DNA of 64,000 nucleotides, taken from the NCBI RefSeq assembly GCF_003319095.1, contig NZ_QOHI01000003.1:62001-126000 (forward strand), written 5' to 3'. The translations under genes and the position numbers were made by a program. This stretch comes from Blastococcus sp. TBT05-19 (GTDB lineage Bacteria; Actinomycetota; Actinomycetes; Mycobacteriales; Geodermatophilaceae). The notes beneath the pieces are model-generated. The model made no database searches. It was not told the origin of the DNA and saw nothing but the letters and a program-made list of their open reading frames with translations. Positions 24,555 through 32,955 of the stretch are shown here, in pieces (the first letter of the stretch is position 1; each line of letters starts with the position of its first letter).

Positions 24555-25469
24555 TCACCAGGGGAACCTGTTGCGGCGGCGGAGCGCGACCGCGCCGCCG
24601 ACCAGGCCGCCGGACAGCGCCGCGGCGGCCACGGTGGGGACGCCGATCTTCGCTGCCTTGCGGCCGGTGCGGAAGTCGCGGACCGTCCAGCCGCGCGCCT
24701 TGGCCGCGGCCCGGAGCTGGGTGTCGGGGTTGACCGCCACGGCCGTTCCGCAGAGGGAGAGCATCGGCAGGTCGTTGGCCGAGTCGCTGTAGGCGGTGCA
24801 GCGGGCCAGGTCGAGCCCCTCCCGCTCGGCCAGCGCCAGCACGGCCTCGGCCTTCGCGGGCCCGTGCATCATCTCGCCGACGAGCCGGCCGGTGTACCGC
24901 CCGTCGACGACCTCGGCCACGGTGCCGAGCGCACCGGTGAGCCCGAGCCGCTGGGCGATGATCGAGGCGAGCTCGACCGGGGTGGCCGTCACCAGCCAGA
25001 CGCGCTGGCCGGCGTCGAGGTGCTGCTGGGCGAGCACCCGGGTGCCCGACCAGATGCGGTCGGCCATGAGCTCGTCGTAGATCTCCTCGCCGGCCTCCGA
25101 GATCTCGGCGACCTGGCGCCCGGCGACGAAGGCCAGGGCGTTCTCGCGGATCGTGTGGATGTCGTCGGCGCTCTCGTTGCCGGCGATGCGGAACTTCGCC
25201 TGCTGCCAGACGAAGCGGTAGAGGTCGCGGCTGGAGAAGTACTTGCGGGCGGCCAGCCCGCGGGCGAACCAGAAGAGCGAGGCGCCCATCATCATCGTGT
25301 TGTCGACGTCGAAGAACGCGGCGCCGGTGAGGTCCGGCTCGCGCACGGGAGGCGCGGCCACCTCCGCCGCGGCCGCGGACGCCGCACCGGCGACGTGCGC
25401 GCGGGTGCTCTCGTCCGCCTCGGCGACGGCGCGCCCGACCCGGCGGCCACGCAGCGACCATCGCGGCAC
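24555..25469 (-). CDS. HAD-IB family hydrolase (SerB-like phosphatase)
   Basis: The 304-residue protein has an Ala-rich N-terminus and then [11 protein letters not shown] (motif I, DxDxT), LVTATPVEL (motif II serine/threonine), a conserved lysine (PAKAEAVL), and [11 protein letters not shown] (motif III, DSxxD). This is the HAD-IB layout of phosphoserine-phosphatase-like enzymes. A C-terminal hydrophobic stretch ([19 protein letters not shown]) followed by RRRNRF suggests membrane association. GGGAGG lies 5 nt before GTG 25469. It is similar in place to Rv0505c. Confidence 0.85.
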   Translation of the reverse strand: MPRWSLRGRRVGRAVAEADESTRAHVAGAASAAAAEVAAPPVREPDLTGAAFFDVDNTMMMGASLFWFARGLAARKYFSSRDLYRFVWQQAKFRIAGNESADDIHTIRENALAFVAGRQVAEISEAGEEIYDELMADRIWSGTRVLAQQHLDAGQRVWLVTATPVELASIIAQRLGLTGALGTVAEVVDGRYTGRLVGEMMHGPAKAEAVLALAEREGLDLARCTAYSDSANDLPMLSLCGTAVAVNPDTQLRAAAKARGWTVRDFRTGRKAAKIGVPTVAAAALSGGLVGGAVALRRRNRFPW

Positions 25470-25558
25470 AGCGACCTCCCTGCCCTCGATCCGCCGAGCG
25501 GCGCCCGATCCCGACCCCAGCGACCCTAGCCGTAGCCGGAGGCCGCCTCAGGCCGTGG

Positions 25559-26689
25559 TCAGCAGTCCCCGACGGTCGCCAGCGGCGGGAGGCAGAGCGT
25601 GATGGGCCCCGGCAGCGGCACGGCGACCACGGGCGGCGTCGTCGACCGGGTGGCCGAAGCGCTGGGAGCGCTGGGGAGCGGCAGGTTCGGCACGGGCGGC
25701 AGCAGACCGCCGGTCGGGGGCGTGGCCGCGGGCGGCACGCTGCTGGTGCCCGGCGCGGGGGAGGCGGCGGTGGGGGCGGCGCCGTCCGGGGCCGGTGCGG
25801 GCGGCGCTGCCGGGGGCAGCGGGACGCCGGCGCTCGGCCCGGAGGCGACCGGCGGCAGGACCGGGGCGTCCTCCGGCGCGGGCGCGGGCGCCTCGGCGAC
25901 GCAGAGGCCGGGGACCGGGCCGAGGGCGTCCGCGCCCACGGTCACCGGGCCGGAGTCGCAGCCCAGGGCGGTGGTCAGCCCGGCGGTCCGGGTGGTGAGC
26001 GCACGGAGCAGGTCGACGGACCCGGCGAAGGCGGTCTCGGTGGAGGGCGGCACGTCGTCGCGCAGCGCCTGGAGACCGTCGGACTGGGAATCGCTCCAGG
26101 CGGCGAGGTCACCGAGGGCGTCGGTGTCGCCGGCCGCCACCGCGCGGGTGGTGAGGATGGCCGCGGCCTCGGTGGTCTGGGCGTCCATGGTGCGCAGCGT
26201 CTGCCGGACGAGGTCGGCGTCGCCGGCCACGGTGCGCAGCTCGGCCAGACGGGTGCTGGCCAGCTCGAGCAGCGTCTGGCCGCGGCTCTCGCCGGCGAGG
26301 GCCAGCTGGGTCTGCTCGGTGCCGCGCTTCAGGTCGTAGAGGGCGTCGCCCGGCTGCGCGCCGGCGGCGACGGCCACCAGGGCGGCCAGCCCGGTCACGC
26401 CGACGGCGGCGCCGGCGAGCCCGGCGGTCAGCCGCCCGCGCCAGCGGGACGGCGCCCGGTCCTCGGCCCGGACGGCGAGCAGCCGGGCCACCAGGGGACG
26501 CGGAGCCGGTTCGGGGGTGCGGACGGCGGCCATCGCGACCAGACGCGCCCGCGCACGGGCCCGGTACTGGTCATCGGGCTCGCCGCCCAGGGCGGTGGAC
26601 AGGGCCTGCAGCCGCGCGACGAGCTCGGCCTCGCGATCACCTGCGGGTACGGCGCCCGGAGTCGCCGTGCCGTCGTCGTGCCGGATCAC
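25559..26689 (-). CDS. DUF5667 membrane protein, probable anti-sigma partner (RsbN-like)
   Basis: The 376-residue protein has a cytoplasmic N-terminal segment (DREAELVARLQALSTALGGEPD, YRARARARLVAMAAVR), one membrane helix (~res 87-110, LAGAAVGVTGLAALVAVAAG), a DUF5667 domain (QPGDALYDLKRGTEQTQLAL, YxLKR motif) and a long Pro/Ala/Ser-rich outer tail. In Streptomyces the gene after bldN encodes the anti-sigma RsbN with the same topology. GGAGG lies 6 nt before GTG 26689; the longer reading from 26752 lacks such support. It begins 110 nt after the sigma gene's stop. Confidence 0.75.
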   Translation of the reverse strand: MIRHDDGTATPGAVPAGDREAELVARLQALSTALGGEPDDQYRARARARLVAMAAVRTPEPAPRPLVARLLAVRAEDRAPSRWRGRLTAGLAGAAVGVTGLAALVAVAAGAQPGDALYDLKRGTEQTQLALAGESRGQTLLELASTRLAELRTVAGDADLVRQTLRTMDAQTTEAAAILTTRAVAAGDTDALGDLAAWSDSQSDGLQALRDDVPPSTETAFAGSVDLLRALTTRTAGLTTALGCDSGPVTVGADALGPVPGLCVAEAPAPAPEDAPVLPPVASGPSAGVPLPPAAPPAPAPDGAAPTAASPAPGTSSVPPAATPPTGGLLPPVPNLPLPSAPSASATRSTTPPVVAVPLPGPITLCLPPLATVGDC

Positions 26690-26798
26690 CTGCGGCCTCC
26701 TGTCCTGTCCGATCGGGTCCCGCCGCCACCGGGGGACCGCTCCGGAGAGCACAACGACGACCGGGGGCCGTCGGTTACGCCCCGGAGCGCGGTGGATG

Positions 26799-27623
26799 TC
26801 ACCGCAGACCCTCGGGCAGCATCGCCGCCAGCCGCCGCACCGCGCGGTGCTGGAGCGCCTTGATGGCGCCGTCCTTCTTCCCCATGATCTCGGCAGTCTC
26901 GGAGACGGACAGACCGTGCAGGAAGCGCAGCACGATGCACTCCTGCTGCTCGCTCCCCAGCTGTTGCACGCACGCCAGCAGCTGCTGGTTGGTCAGGTAC
27001 TGCAGGACGGCGTCCTCGGGCCCGTCGGTGACCCGGTCGGCGTCCCGCATGTCGGCGGTGCTCACCTCGAGCCGGAAGCGGCTGCTCTTCACCTGGTCGC
27101 GGATGATGTTGCGCGCGATCGTGACCAGCCACGCGCCCACGTCGCGACCCTGGAACGACAGCGAGTCGATGCGGCGCAGCGCCCGCACGAACGTCTCGCT
27201 CGTGACGTCCTCGGCCGTGGCCCGGTCGCCGACCCGGTGGTAGGCGTAGCGGTGCACGAGGGTCACGTAGTGGTCGTAGAGCCGCCCGAACGCCTCGGCG
27301 TCGCCCTGCTGGGCCTCGCGGACCAGCGCCCACACGTCGGTGGCACCGGCGCTCGCCTCGGCCTCCGCCGCGGCGATCTCCTCGGCCACCTCCGACGGGA
27401 GCTCCGACGTGGCCGGGACCTCGGTGGGGACGCCGTCGGAAGTCGGGGCCGCTTCGACCGCAACCGGATCGCCCCCGGGCTCGTTGACCGGGTGCTCGTC
27501 GGTCCCGTGCTCGGCGGTCCCCGCATCCAGCCCCTCGGCGCTGGTGCGCGGGAACGGTGTCGGGCGGGGGCGTCGCGGCGTGGGGAGACCGGCCGGCCGT
27601 CCGGCGTCCAGGGGATGGGGCAT
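26799..27623 (-). CDS. ECF RNA polymerase sigma factor, BldN-like, with N-terminal extension
   Basis: The 274-residue protein has a ~95-residue Pro/Glu/Ala-rich extension followed by sigma region 2 (AEAFGRLYDHYVTLVHRYAYHRV, TAEDVTSETFVRALRRI, GAWLVTIARNIIRDQVKSS) and region 4 (QQECIVLRFLHGLSVSETAEIMGKKDGAIKALQHRAVRRL). This is the BldN type. Streptomyces BldN is made as a pro-protein with an N-terminal extension of similar length, so proteolytic activation is plausible. AGGAGG lies 12 nt before ATG 27623, rather far; a start inside the extension is possible. Confidence 0.85.
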   Translation of the reverse strand: MPHPLDAGRPAGLPTPRRPRPTPFPRTSAEGLDAGTAEHGTDEHPVNEPGGDPVAVEAAPTSDGVPTEVPATSELPSEVAEEIAAAEAEASAGATDVWALVREAQQGDAEAFGRLYDHYVTLVHRYAYHRVGDRATAEDVTSETFVRALRRIDSLSFQGRDVGAWLVTIARNIIRDQVKSSRFRLEVSTADMRDADRVTDGPEDAVLQYLTNQQLLACVQQLGSEQQECIVLRFLHGLSVSETAEIMGKKDGAIKALQHRAVRRLAAMLPEGLR

Positions 27624-27676
27624 GCGGGCGATCGACCTCCTCGTCGGCCCGCTGTGCCTGGACCGTCTCGTCGCCC

Positions 27677-27699
27677 CGCACGCCCCGGGAGGGCGTGCG
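27677..27699. promoter_or_regulatory. 9-bp hairpin in the sigma / acyl-CoA synthetase divergent region
   Basis: CGCACGCCC (27677-27685) and GGGCGTGCG (27691-27699) form a perfect stem with a 5-nt loop, between the two divergently transcribed genes. It may be an operator or a leader hairpin; no promoter could be fixed nearby. Confidence 0.35.
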
Positions 27700-27821
27700 C
27701 GGGCTGCGGCGCAGGCCCCATGGTGACAACATCGCCCGTGCTCGTCCACGGCAGCCTCGACGGACCACCCTCCGGAGCGCTCGCCGAGGGCCGGGCGCCG
27801 CCCCCTGAGACAGGAGATCCC

Positions 27822-29405
27822 GTGTCCGACGCAGGCACCTCGCTGGCCGCGCTGGTCCGAGCCGCCGCGCAGCGCGACCCCGGCGCACCGGCCGTGGTCG
27901 CCGGGGAGCAGCGGCTGAGCTGGGGCGAGCTGGACGCCGCCGTCGACCGCGTCGCCGCCGGGTACGCGGGCCGGGGGCTGACCTCCGGTACCCGGATCGC
28001 GGTGCAGCTGCCCAACGGGCTGGACTGGCTGCGCGCGGTGCTGGGGGCGCTGCGGGCCGGGCTGACGGTGGTCCCGGTCAACACCGCCTACACCGATCCG
28101 GAGCTCGAGCACGTGCTCACCGACTGCGGGGCCGCGCTCCTGGTGGCCGCGCACGAGCGGGACGAGCTGGCGGGGGTGCCGGTCTGCCCGGGGCCGCCCG
28201 AGGGCGAGGGGCCGGTGCCCGCGGTCGCCGACGACCCGGCCGCGCTGGCCTTCCTCTGCTACACCAGCGGCACGACCGGACGCCCGCGCGGCGCGATGCT
28301 CACCTCGGGGGCGCTCAAGGCCAACCAGGAGCAGTGCCTGGCGATGAGCCCGCCCCCGGTGCGCAGCGACGACCGGGTGCTGCTCGTCCTGCCGCTGTTC
28401 CACGTCTACGGCCTCAACGCCGGCTTCGGCCTGGTCGCCGCCACCGGCGCCTGCGCCGTGCTCGAGGAGACCTTCGACCCGCGCGGGTCCCTGGCGCTGA
28501 TGGCCGCCGAGCAGGTGACGGCGGTGCCGGGCGCCCCGCCGATGTACCAGGCCTGGCTCGCCGCGGCCGACGCCGCCGGCAGCGACGCCGACCTGCGCCG
28601 GGCCTTCGCCGCCGTGCGCGTCGCCTCCGCCGGTGCGGCACCCCTGCCCGAGGACGTGTGGCAGGCGATGCGCGACCGGGCCGCGGTGACCGTGTGGGAG
28701 GGCTACGGCCTCACCGAGGCCGCGCCGGTCGTGGCGAGCACGCTGGCCACCGGCCGGGCCAAGCCCGACTGCATCGGCGGTGCGGTGCCGGGGCTGGAGC
28801 TCGTGCTGCGGGACACGGCCGCCATCGGCGCGGTCACCGTCGACCTCCCCGACGAGGAGGCCGGGACCGGCGAGGACGACGGCGGCGACCCCGACGAGGG
28901 CCCCGGCGAGATCTGGGTCCGCGGCCCGAACCTGTTCTCCGGCTACTGGCCCGACGGGACCGACGGCCCGGACGCCGACGGATGGCTCGGCACCGGCGAC
29001 CTCGCCTACCGCGACGCCGACGGCGACCTGCACCTGGTGGACCGGCGCAGCGACCTGATCCTGGTGAGCGGTTTCAACGTCTACCCGGCCGAGGTGGAGC
29101 GGGTCCTCGACCAGCACCCCGCCGTCGTCGAGAGCGCCGTCATCGGGGTGCCCGATCCGCGCACCGGTGCCGCCGTGCGCGCCGTCGTCGTCACCGGGCC
29201 GGGGGAGCGGCTGGACGTCGAGGAGCTGCAGGCCTTCGCGGGCCGGTCCCTGGCCCGCTACAAGGTGCCCACGTCGGTGCACTTCCTCGCCTCGCTGCCG
29301 CACTCGCTCACCGGCAAGGTGAGCCGGGCCCGGCTGCGCGAGCTGGGGCTCACGGGAGCCGACGCGGACGCCGTGGTGGACGCGGGGAGCGCCGCCGGTG
29401 GGTGA
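27822..29405 (+). CDS. AMP-dependent acyl-CoA synthetase/ligase
   Basis: This 527-residue ANL-superfamily enzyme activates a carboxylic acid as acyl-AMP and then as CoA thioester. Signatures are LCYTSGTTGRPRGAML (A3, ATP loop), GYGLTEAAP (A5), DGWLGTGDLAYRD (A7), DRRSDLILVSGFNVYPAEVE (A8 hinge) and SLTGKVSR (A10 lysine). An unusual acidic insert (EEAGTGEDDGGDPDEGPGE, ~res 345-365) sits before the A6 region. AGGAG at 27812-27816 supports GTG 27822; an in-frame ATG at 27720 is possible. It overlaps the glutaredoxin gene by 8 nt. The substrate is not deducible. Confidence 0.85.
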   Translation: MSDAGTSLAALVRAAAQRDPGAPAVVAGEQRLSWGELDAAVDRVAAGYAGRGLTSGTRIAVQLPNGLDWLRAVLGALRAGLTVVPVNTAYTDPELEHVLTDCGAALLVAAHERDELAGVPVCPGPPEGEGPVPAVADDPAALAFLCYTSGTTGRPRGAMLTSGALKANQEQCLAMSPPPVRSDDRVLLVLPLFHVYGLNAGFGLVAATGACAVLEETFDPRGSLALMAAEQVTAVPGAPPMYQAWLAAADAAGSDADLRRAFAAVRVASAGAAPLPEDVWQAMRDRAAVTVWEGYGLTEAAPVVASTLATGRAKPDCIGGAVPGLELVLRDTAAIGAVTVDLPDEEAGTGEDDGGDPDEGPGEIWVRGPNLFSGYWPDGTDGPDADGWLGTGDLAYRDADGDLHLVDRRSDLILVSGFNVYPAEVERVLDQHPAVVESAVIGVPDPRTGAAVRAVVVTGPGERLDVEELQAFAGRSLARYKVPTSVHFLASLPHSLTGKVSRARLRELGLTGADADAVVDAGSAAGG

Positions 29406-29643
29406 GCCGCGGCTGCAGCTGCTCGGGCGGGCCGGCTGCCACCTCTGCCTGACCGCCGCCGAGCAGCTCGTCCCGGTCGCCGCCGAGGCGGGGCTGACCG
29501 TGGTCGACGTGGACGTCGACACCGACCCGGAGCTGCAGGCCGAGTACGGCGACCGCGTGCCGGTGCTGCTGCTCGACGGGCGCGAGCACTCCTACTTCAC
29601 CCTCGACGTGCCCCGCCTGCGCCGGGACCTCGGGCTGCGCTGA
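29398..29643 (+). CDS. Glutaredoxin-like small thioredoxin-fold protein
   Basis: The 81-residue protein has a CxxC active site (GRAGCHLCLTAAEQL, ~res 12-26), DVDVDTDPEL and a cis-proline loop RVPVLLLDG. It belongs to the DUF836/glutaredoxin-like group that precedes hemA in actinobacteria (Rv0508). The electron donor and client are unknown; mycothiol is a likely partner in this organism. The GTG start overlaps the preceding gene by 8 nt, and the 232-nt rex leader follows. Confidence 0.85.
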   Translation: MGEPRLQLLGRAGCHLCLTAAEQLVPVAAEAGLTVVDVDVDTDPELQAEYGDRVPVLLLDGREHSYFTLDVPRLRRDLGLR

Positions 29644-29751
29644 GGCCCCGCGGCCCCCCGTCCGGGTGGCCGCTGACCTGCGGATACGGTGGTCCTCACC
29701 ACAACCGGGCGCATCCGGGCTGGTCAGCGGGCCGGAGCCTCCTCGGCGACT

Positions 29752-29769
29752 TTGTTCCTGCGTTCACAA
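29752..29769. promoter_or_regulatory. Imperfect Rex operator upstream of rex
   Basis: TTGTTCC-TGCG-TTCACAA matches the Rex operator consensus TTGTGAA-N4-TTCACAA at 11 of 14 arm positions, with a perfect right half and correct 18-bp length. It lies 107 nt before rex. Rex autoregulation of rex-hemACD is known in Streptomyces coelicolor. Confidence 0.5.
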
Positions 29770-29875
29770 GCGGTTACCGTGGCGGACGCGAGCGCAGCAG
29801 CTGCTCGCGTCCCGATGTCGCAGATCCGCACCCGGCGCCCGCCGGGGTTCCGGGTGCGACCGCTGTGGAGAGCCC

Positions 29876-30538
29876 GTGATCCAGCCACGGCCCCGGACGA
29901 TCCCGGAGGCCACCGTCGCACGTCTGGCCGTGTACCTGAGGGTGCTGAGCGGTCTCGCCGACGGCGGCCGGACCACCGTGTCCTCCGGTGAGCTCGCCTC
30001 CGCCGCCGGCGTGAACCCGGCCGGGCTGCGCAAGGACCTCTCGCACCTCGGCTCGTGCGGCGTCCGCGGCGTCGGCTACGAGGTCCGGGCGCTGCGGGAG
30101 CGGATCGCCCGCGTGCTCGGCGCGGAGCAGTCGCGGGCCTGCGTGCTCGTGGGCATCGGCAACCTGGGCACGGCGCTGGCCGACTACGCGGGCTTCGGCA
30201 GCCGGGGGTTCCGCTTCGTCGGCCTGTTCGACGCCGCCCCGGCGCAGGTCGGGCAGGAGATCGGCGGCCTGACGGTGCAGCCCATGACCGAGCTCGAGGC
30301 CACGGTGACCGCGCACGAGGCCTCCATCGGGGTCATCGCGACGCCGGCCGAGGTGGCCCAGCAGGTCTGCGACCGGCTGACCGCGGCCGGGGTGCGGAGC
30401 ATCCTGAACTTCGCGCCGGTGACGCTCACCGCCCCCGTCGGCGTCGACGTCCGCCCGGTCGACCTCTCCGTCGAGCTGCAGGTGCTGGCCTTCCTCGGCC
30501 AGCAGCGCAGCGCCCGCGCCGCGGAGGTGACCGCGTGA
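29876..30538 (+). CDS. rex: Redox-sensing transcriptional repressor Rex
   Basis: Rex binds its operators when NADH/NAD+ is low and leaves when NADH is bound, derepressing respiratory genes. The 220-residue protein has an N-terminal winged helix ([33 protein letters not shown]; ~res 33-68) and a Rossmann domain ([15 protein letters not shown], ~res 84-98) ending in a C-terminal helix for domain swapping. GGAG lies 5 nt before GTG 29876. The recognition helix deviates slightly from the usual VNSAQVRKDLS. It heads the haem operon, overlapping hemA by 4 nt. Confidence 0.93.
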   Translation: MIQPRPRTIPEATVARLAVYLRVLSGLADGGRTTVSSGELASAAGVNPAGLRKDLSHLGSCGVRGVGYEVRALRERIARVLGAEQSRACVLVGIGNLGTALADYAGFGSRGFRFVGLFDAAPAQVGQEIGGLTVQPMTELEATVTAHEASIGVIATPAEVAQQVCDRLTAAGVRSILNFAPVTLTAPVGVDVRPVDLSVELQVLAFLGQQRSARAAEVTA

Positions 30539-31878
30539 GCCTGCTCGCGGTGGGCGTCAGCCACCAGACCGCACCGGTCGCGCTGCTCGAGCAGTTCGCG
30601 ATGGGTGCCGACGACCGGGTGAAGGCCCTGCACGAGCTGGTCGGCAGCGACCACGTCAGCGAGGCCCTCGTGCTGGCCACGTGCAACCGGATCGAGGTCT
30701 TCGCCGAGGTCGACCGCTTCCACGGCGGCGTCACCGACGTCGGCCGGGTGCTCGCCCGCCAGGCGGGGGCCTCGGTCGAGGAGCTCTCCCCGTACGTGAC
30801 GGTGCACTACGAGGACCAGGCCGTCGAGCACCTGTTCACGGTGGCCGCCGGGCTGGACTCGATGGTGGTCGGCGAGACCCAGGTCCTCGGCCAGCTGCGC
30901 GCCGCCTACGCCCTCGCCCGCGAGGAGGGCACGGTCGGCCGCGCCCTGCACCCGGTGGTCCAGCGGGCCCTGCGGGTGGGCAAGCGGGTGCACTCCGAGA
31001 CCGGCATCGACAAGGCCGGCGCCTCCCTGGTGTCGGTGGCGCTCGACCGCGCCGAGGCGCGCATCGGCGACCTCACCGGGCGCCCGGTGCTCGTCGTGGG
31101 CGCGGGCTCCATGGGCGCGCTGGCCGCCACCACGCTGGCCCGCCGCGGCGCCGACGTCGTGATCAGCAGCCGCACCGAGACCTCCGCCGAGCGGCTGGCC
31201 GAGACCGTGGGCGGCCGCACGGCGCCGCTGGACCGGATGGCCGAGGAGCTGGCCGCCGCCGACGTGCTGCTCACCTGCACCGGCGCCACCGGCCTGGTCG
31301 TCGGCACCGACGTCGTCGCGACGGCGATGGCCGGGCGCGGCGACCGCCCGCTCGTCGTGGTGGACCTGGCGCTGCCGCGCGACGTCGACCCCGGGGTGGC
31401 CGCGCTGCCCGGCGTCCACGTGGTCGACCTGGCCCTGCTCCAGGGCGACCGCGGCGACGGCAGCGGCCCGGTCGCCGCCGACGACATCAACAGCGCCCGC
31501 GCCATGATCGAGGCCGAGACCGCTCTCCTGCGGGCCGAGCGCCGGGCCGCCGAGGTGGGCCCGACGGTCTCCGCGCTGCGCTCGCAGGCCGCCGAGGTGG
31601 TCGACGCCGAGCTGCTGCGGCTGGCCGGCCGGCTGCCCGACCTCGACGCCCGCGCCCGGGGCGAGATCGCCCGCACCGTGCGCCGGGTGGTCGACAAGCT
31701 GCTGCACGAGCCGACCGTGCGGGTCAAGGAGCTGGCCGCCTCGCCGGGCGGCACCGACTACGCCGGGGCCCTGCGTGCCCTCTTCGGTCTGGGCATCGAC
31801 GCCGACGTGACGCCCGGCGCCGGTCGCCTGGCCGACGCTGTGACCGTGGACCCCGACCGTCCGGGAGGTGCGGCGTGA
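30535..31878 (+). CDS. hemA: Glutamyl-tRNA reductase
   Basis: HemA reduces glutamyl-tRNA(Glu) to glutamate-1-semialdehyde with NADPH, the first committed step of C5 haem synthesis. The 447-residue protein begins [14 protein letters not shown], has the nucleophilic cysteine in [12 protein letters not shown] (~Cys50), [12 protein letters not shown], the NADPH loop [14 protein letters not shown] and a C-terminal dimerisation helix domain. GTGA overlaps at both ends couple it to rex and hemC. Confidence 0.95.
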   Translation: MSLLAVGVSHQTAPVALLEQFAMGADDRVKALHELVGSDHVSEALVLATCNRIEVFAEVDRFHGGVTDVGRVLARQAGASVEELSPYVTVHYEDQAVEHLFTVAAGLDSMVVGETQVLGQLRAAYALAREEGTVGRALHPVVQRALRVGKRVHSETGIDKAGASLVSVALDRAEARIGDLTGRPVLVVGAGSMGALAATTLARRGADVVISSRTETSAERLAETVGGRTAPLDRMAEELAAADVLLTCTGATGLVVGTDVVATAMAGRGDRPLVVVDLALPRDVDPGVAALPGVHVVDLALLQGDRGDGSGPVAADDINSARAMIEAETALLRAERRAAEVGPTVSALRSQAAEVVDAELLRLAGRLPDLDARARGEIARTVRRVVDKLLHEPTVRVKELAASPGGTDYAGALRALFGLGIDADVTPGAGRLADAVTVDPDRPGGAA

Positions 31879-32861
31879 CCGCCACCGACGTGCAGGGCGT
31901 CGCCTCCGCGAGCGCGGCCGCCGGCGTCCCGCTGCGCCTGGGCACCCGCGCCAGCCAGCTGGCCCGCACCCAGTCGCAGACCGTCGCCGACGCCATCACC
32001 GCCGCGACCGGCGTGCCGGTCGAGCTGGTCCTGATCAGCACCGAGGGCGACCGCTCCTCGGCCGCGATCGCGCAGCTCGGCGGCACCGGGGTGTTCGTCG
32101 CGGCGATCCGGCACGCGCTGCTCGCCGGCGAGGTCGATCTCGCCGTGCACAGCTACAAGGACCTGCCGACCGCCCCCGAGCCCGGGCTGATCCTCGCCGC
32201 GGTGCCCCCGCGCGAGGACCCGCGCGACGCGCTCGTGGCCCGGGACGGCCTGACGCTCGGCGAGCTGCCGGCCGGCTCGCGGATCGGCACCGGTGCCCCG
32301 CGCCGGGTCGCCCAGCTGCGGGCGCTCGGCCTCGGCCTGGAGATCGTGCCGATCCGCGGCAACGTCGACACCCGCCTCGGCCGGGTCCCCGGTGCCGGCG
32401 AGGGGCCGGGCGACCTCGACGCCGTCGTCCTCGCCCGCGCCGGGCTGAACCGGATCGGCCGGCTGGCGCAGATCACCGAGACGCTCGACCCGCTCCAGGT
32501 GCTGCCCGCTCCCGCGCAGGGCGCGCTGGCCGTGGAGTGCCGGACCAGCGACGCCCGGACCCGGGAGCTGCTCGGCCGGCTCGAGGACGCCCCCACCCGT
32601 GCCTGCGTCGTCGCCGAGCGGGCCACCCTCGCCGCGCTCGAGGCCGGCTGCAGCGCGCCGGTGGCCGCCTACGCCGAGATCGCCGAGGGCGAGGCGGGCC
32701 CCGAGCTCTTCCTCCGTGCCTCGGTGACCGCGATCGACGGCAGCGACGGCGTGCGCGGCTCGCTGACCGGCCCGCTGGCCGACGCGGCCGCGATCGGCCG
32801 GGCGCTGGCCGCCGAGCTGCTCGACCGCGGTGCGACCGAGCTCATGGCGGTCGGCGGATGA
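31875..32861 (+). CDS. hemC: Porphobilinogen deaminase (hydroxymethylbilane synthase)
   Basis: HemC polymerises four porphobilinogens to hydroxymethylbilane. The 328-residue protein has [23 protein letters not shown], the RGNVDTRL segment, and the dipyrromethane-cofactor cysteine in [14 protein letters not shown] (~Cys 262). Its first ~18 residues are a non-conserved extension. It overlaps hemA by 4 nt. A 94-nt spacer with two hairpins follows before hemD. Confidence 0.95.
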   Translation: MTATDVQGVASASAAAGVPLRLGTRASQLARTQSQTVADAITAATGVPVELVLISTEGDRSSAAIAQLGGTGVFVAAIRHALLAGEVDLAVHSYKDLPTAPEPGLILAAVPPREDPRDALVARDGLTLGELPAGSRIGTGAPRRVAQLRALGLGLEIVPIRGNVDTRLGRVPGAGEGPGDLDAVVLARAGLNRIGRLAQITETLDPLQVLPAPAQGALAVECRTSDARTRELLGRLEDAPTRACVVAERATLAALEAGCSAPVAAYAEIAEGEAGPELFLRASVTAIDGSDGVRGSLTGPLADAAAIGRALAAELLDRGATELMAVGG

Positions 32862-32896
32862 CCGCCCCCGCACCGCACCCCCAGACCCCCGCAACG

Positions 32897-32937
32897 GCCC
32901 GCACCCGGGCCATGACAGACGCCCGAGCCACTCGGGC
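32897..32937 (+). promoter_or_regulatory. Tandem hairpins in the hemC-hemD spacer
   Basis: GCCCG-CACC-CGGGC (32897-32910) and GCCCGAG-CCA-CTCGGGC (32921-32937) are two adjacent perfect stem-loops. They fill the only large gap inside the otherwise overlapping haem operon, upstream of the hemD ribosome binding site. They could set relative expression by stabilising or attenuating the transcript. Confidence 0.45.
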
Positions 32938-32955
32938 CAGGATCAGGAGCACGCG

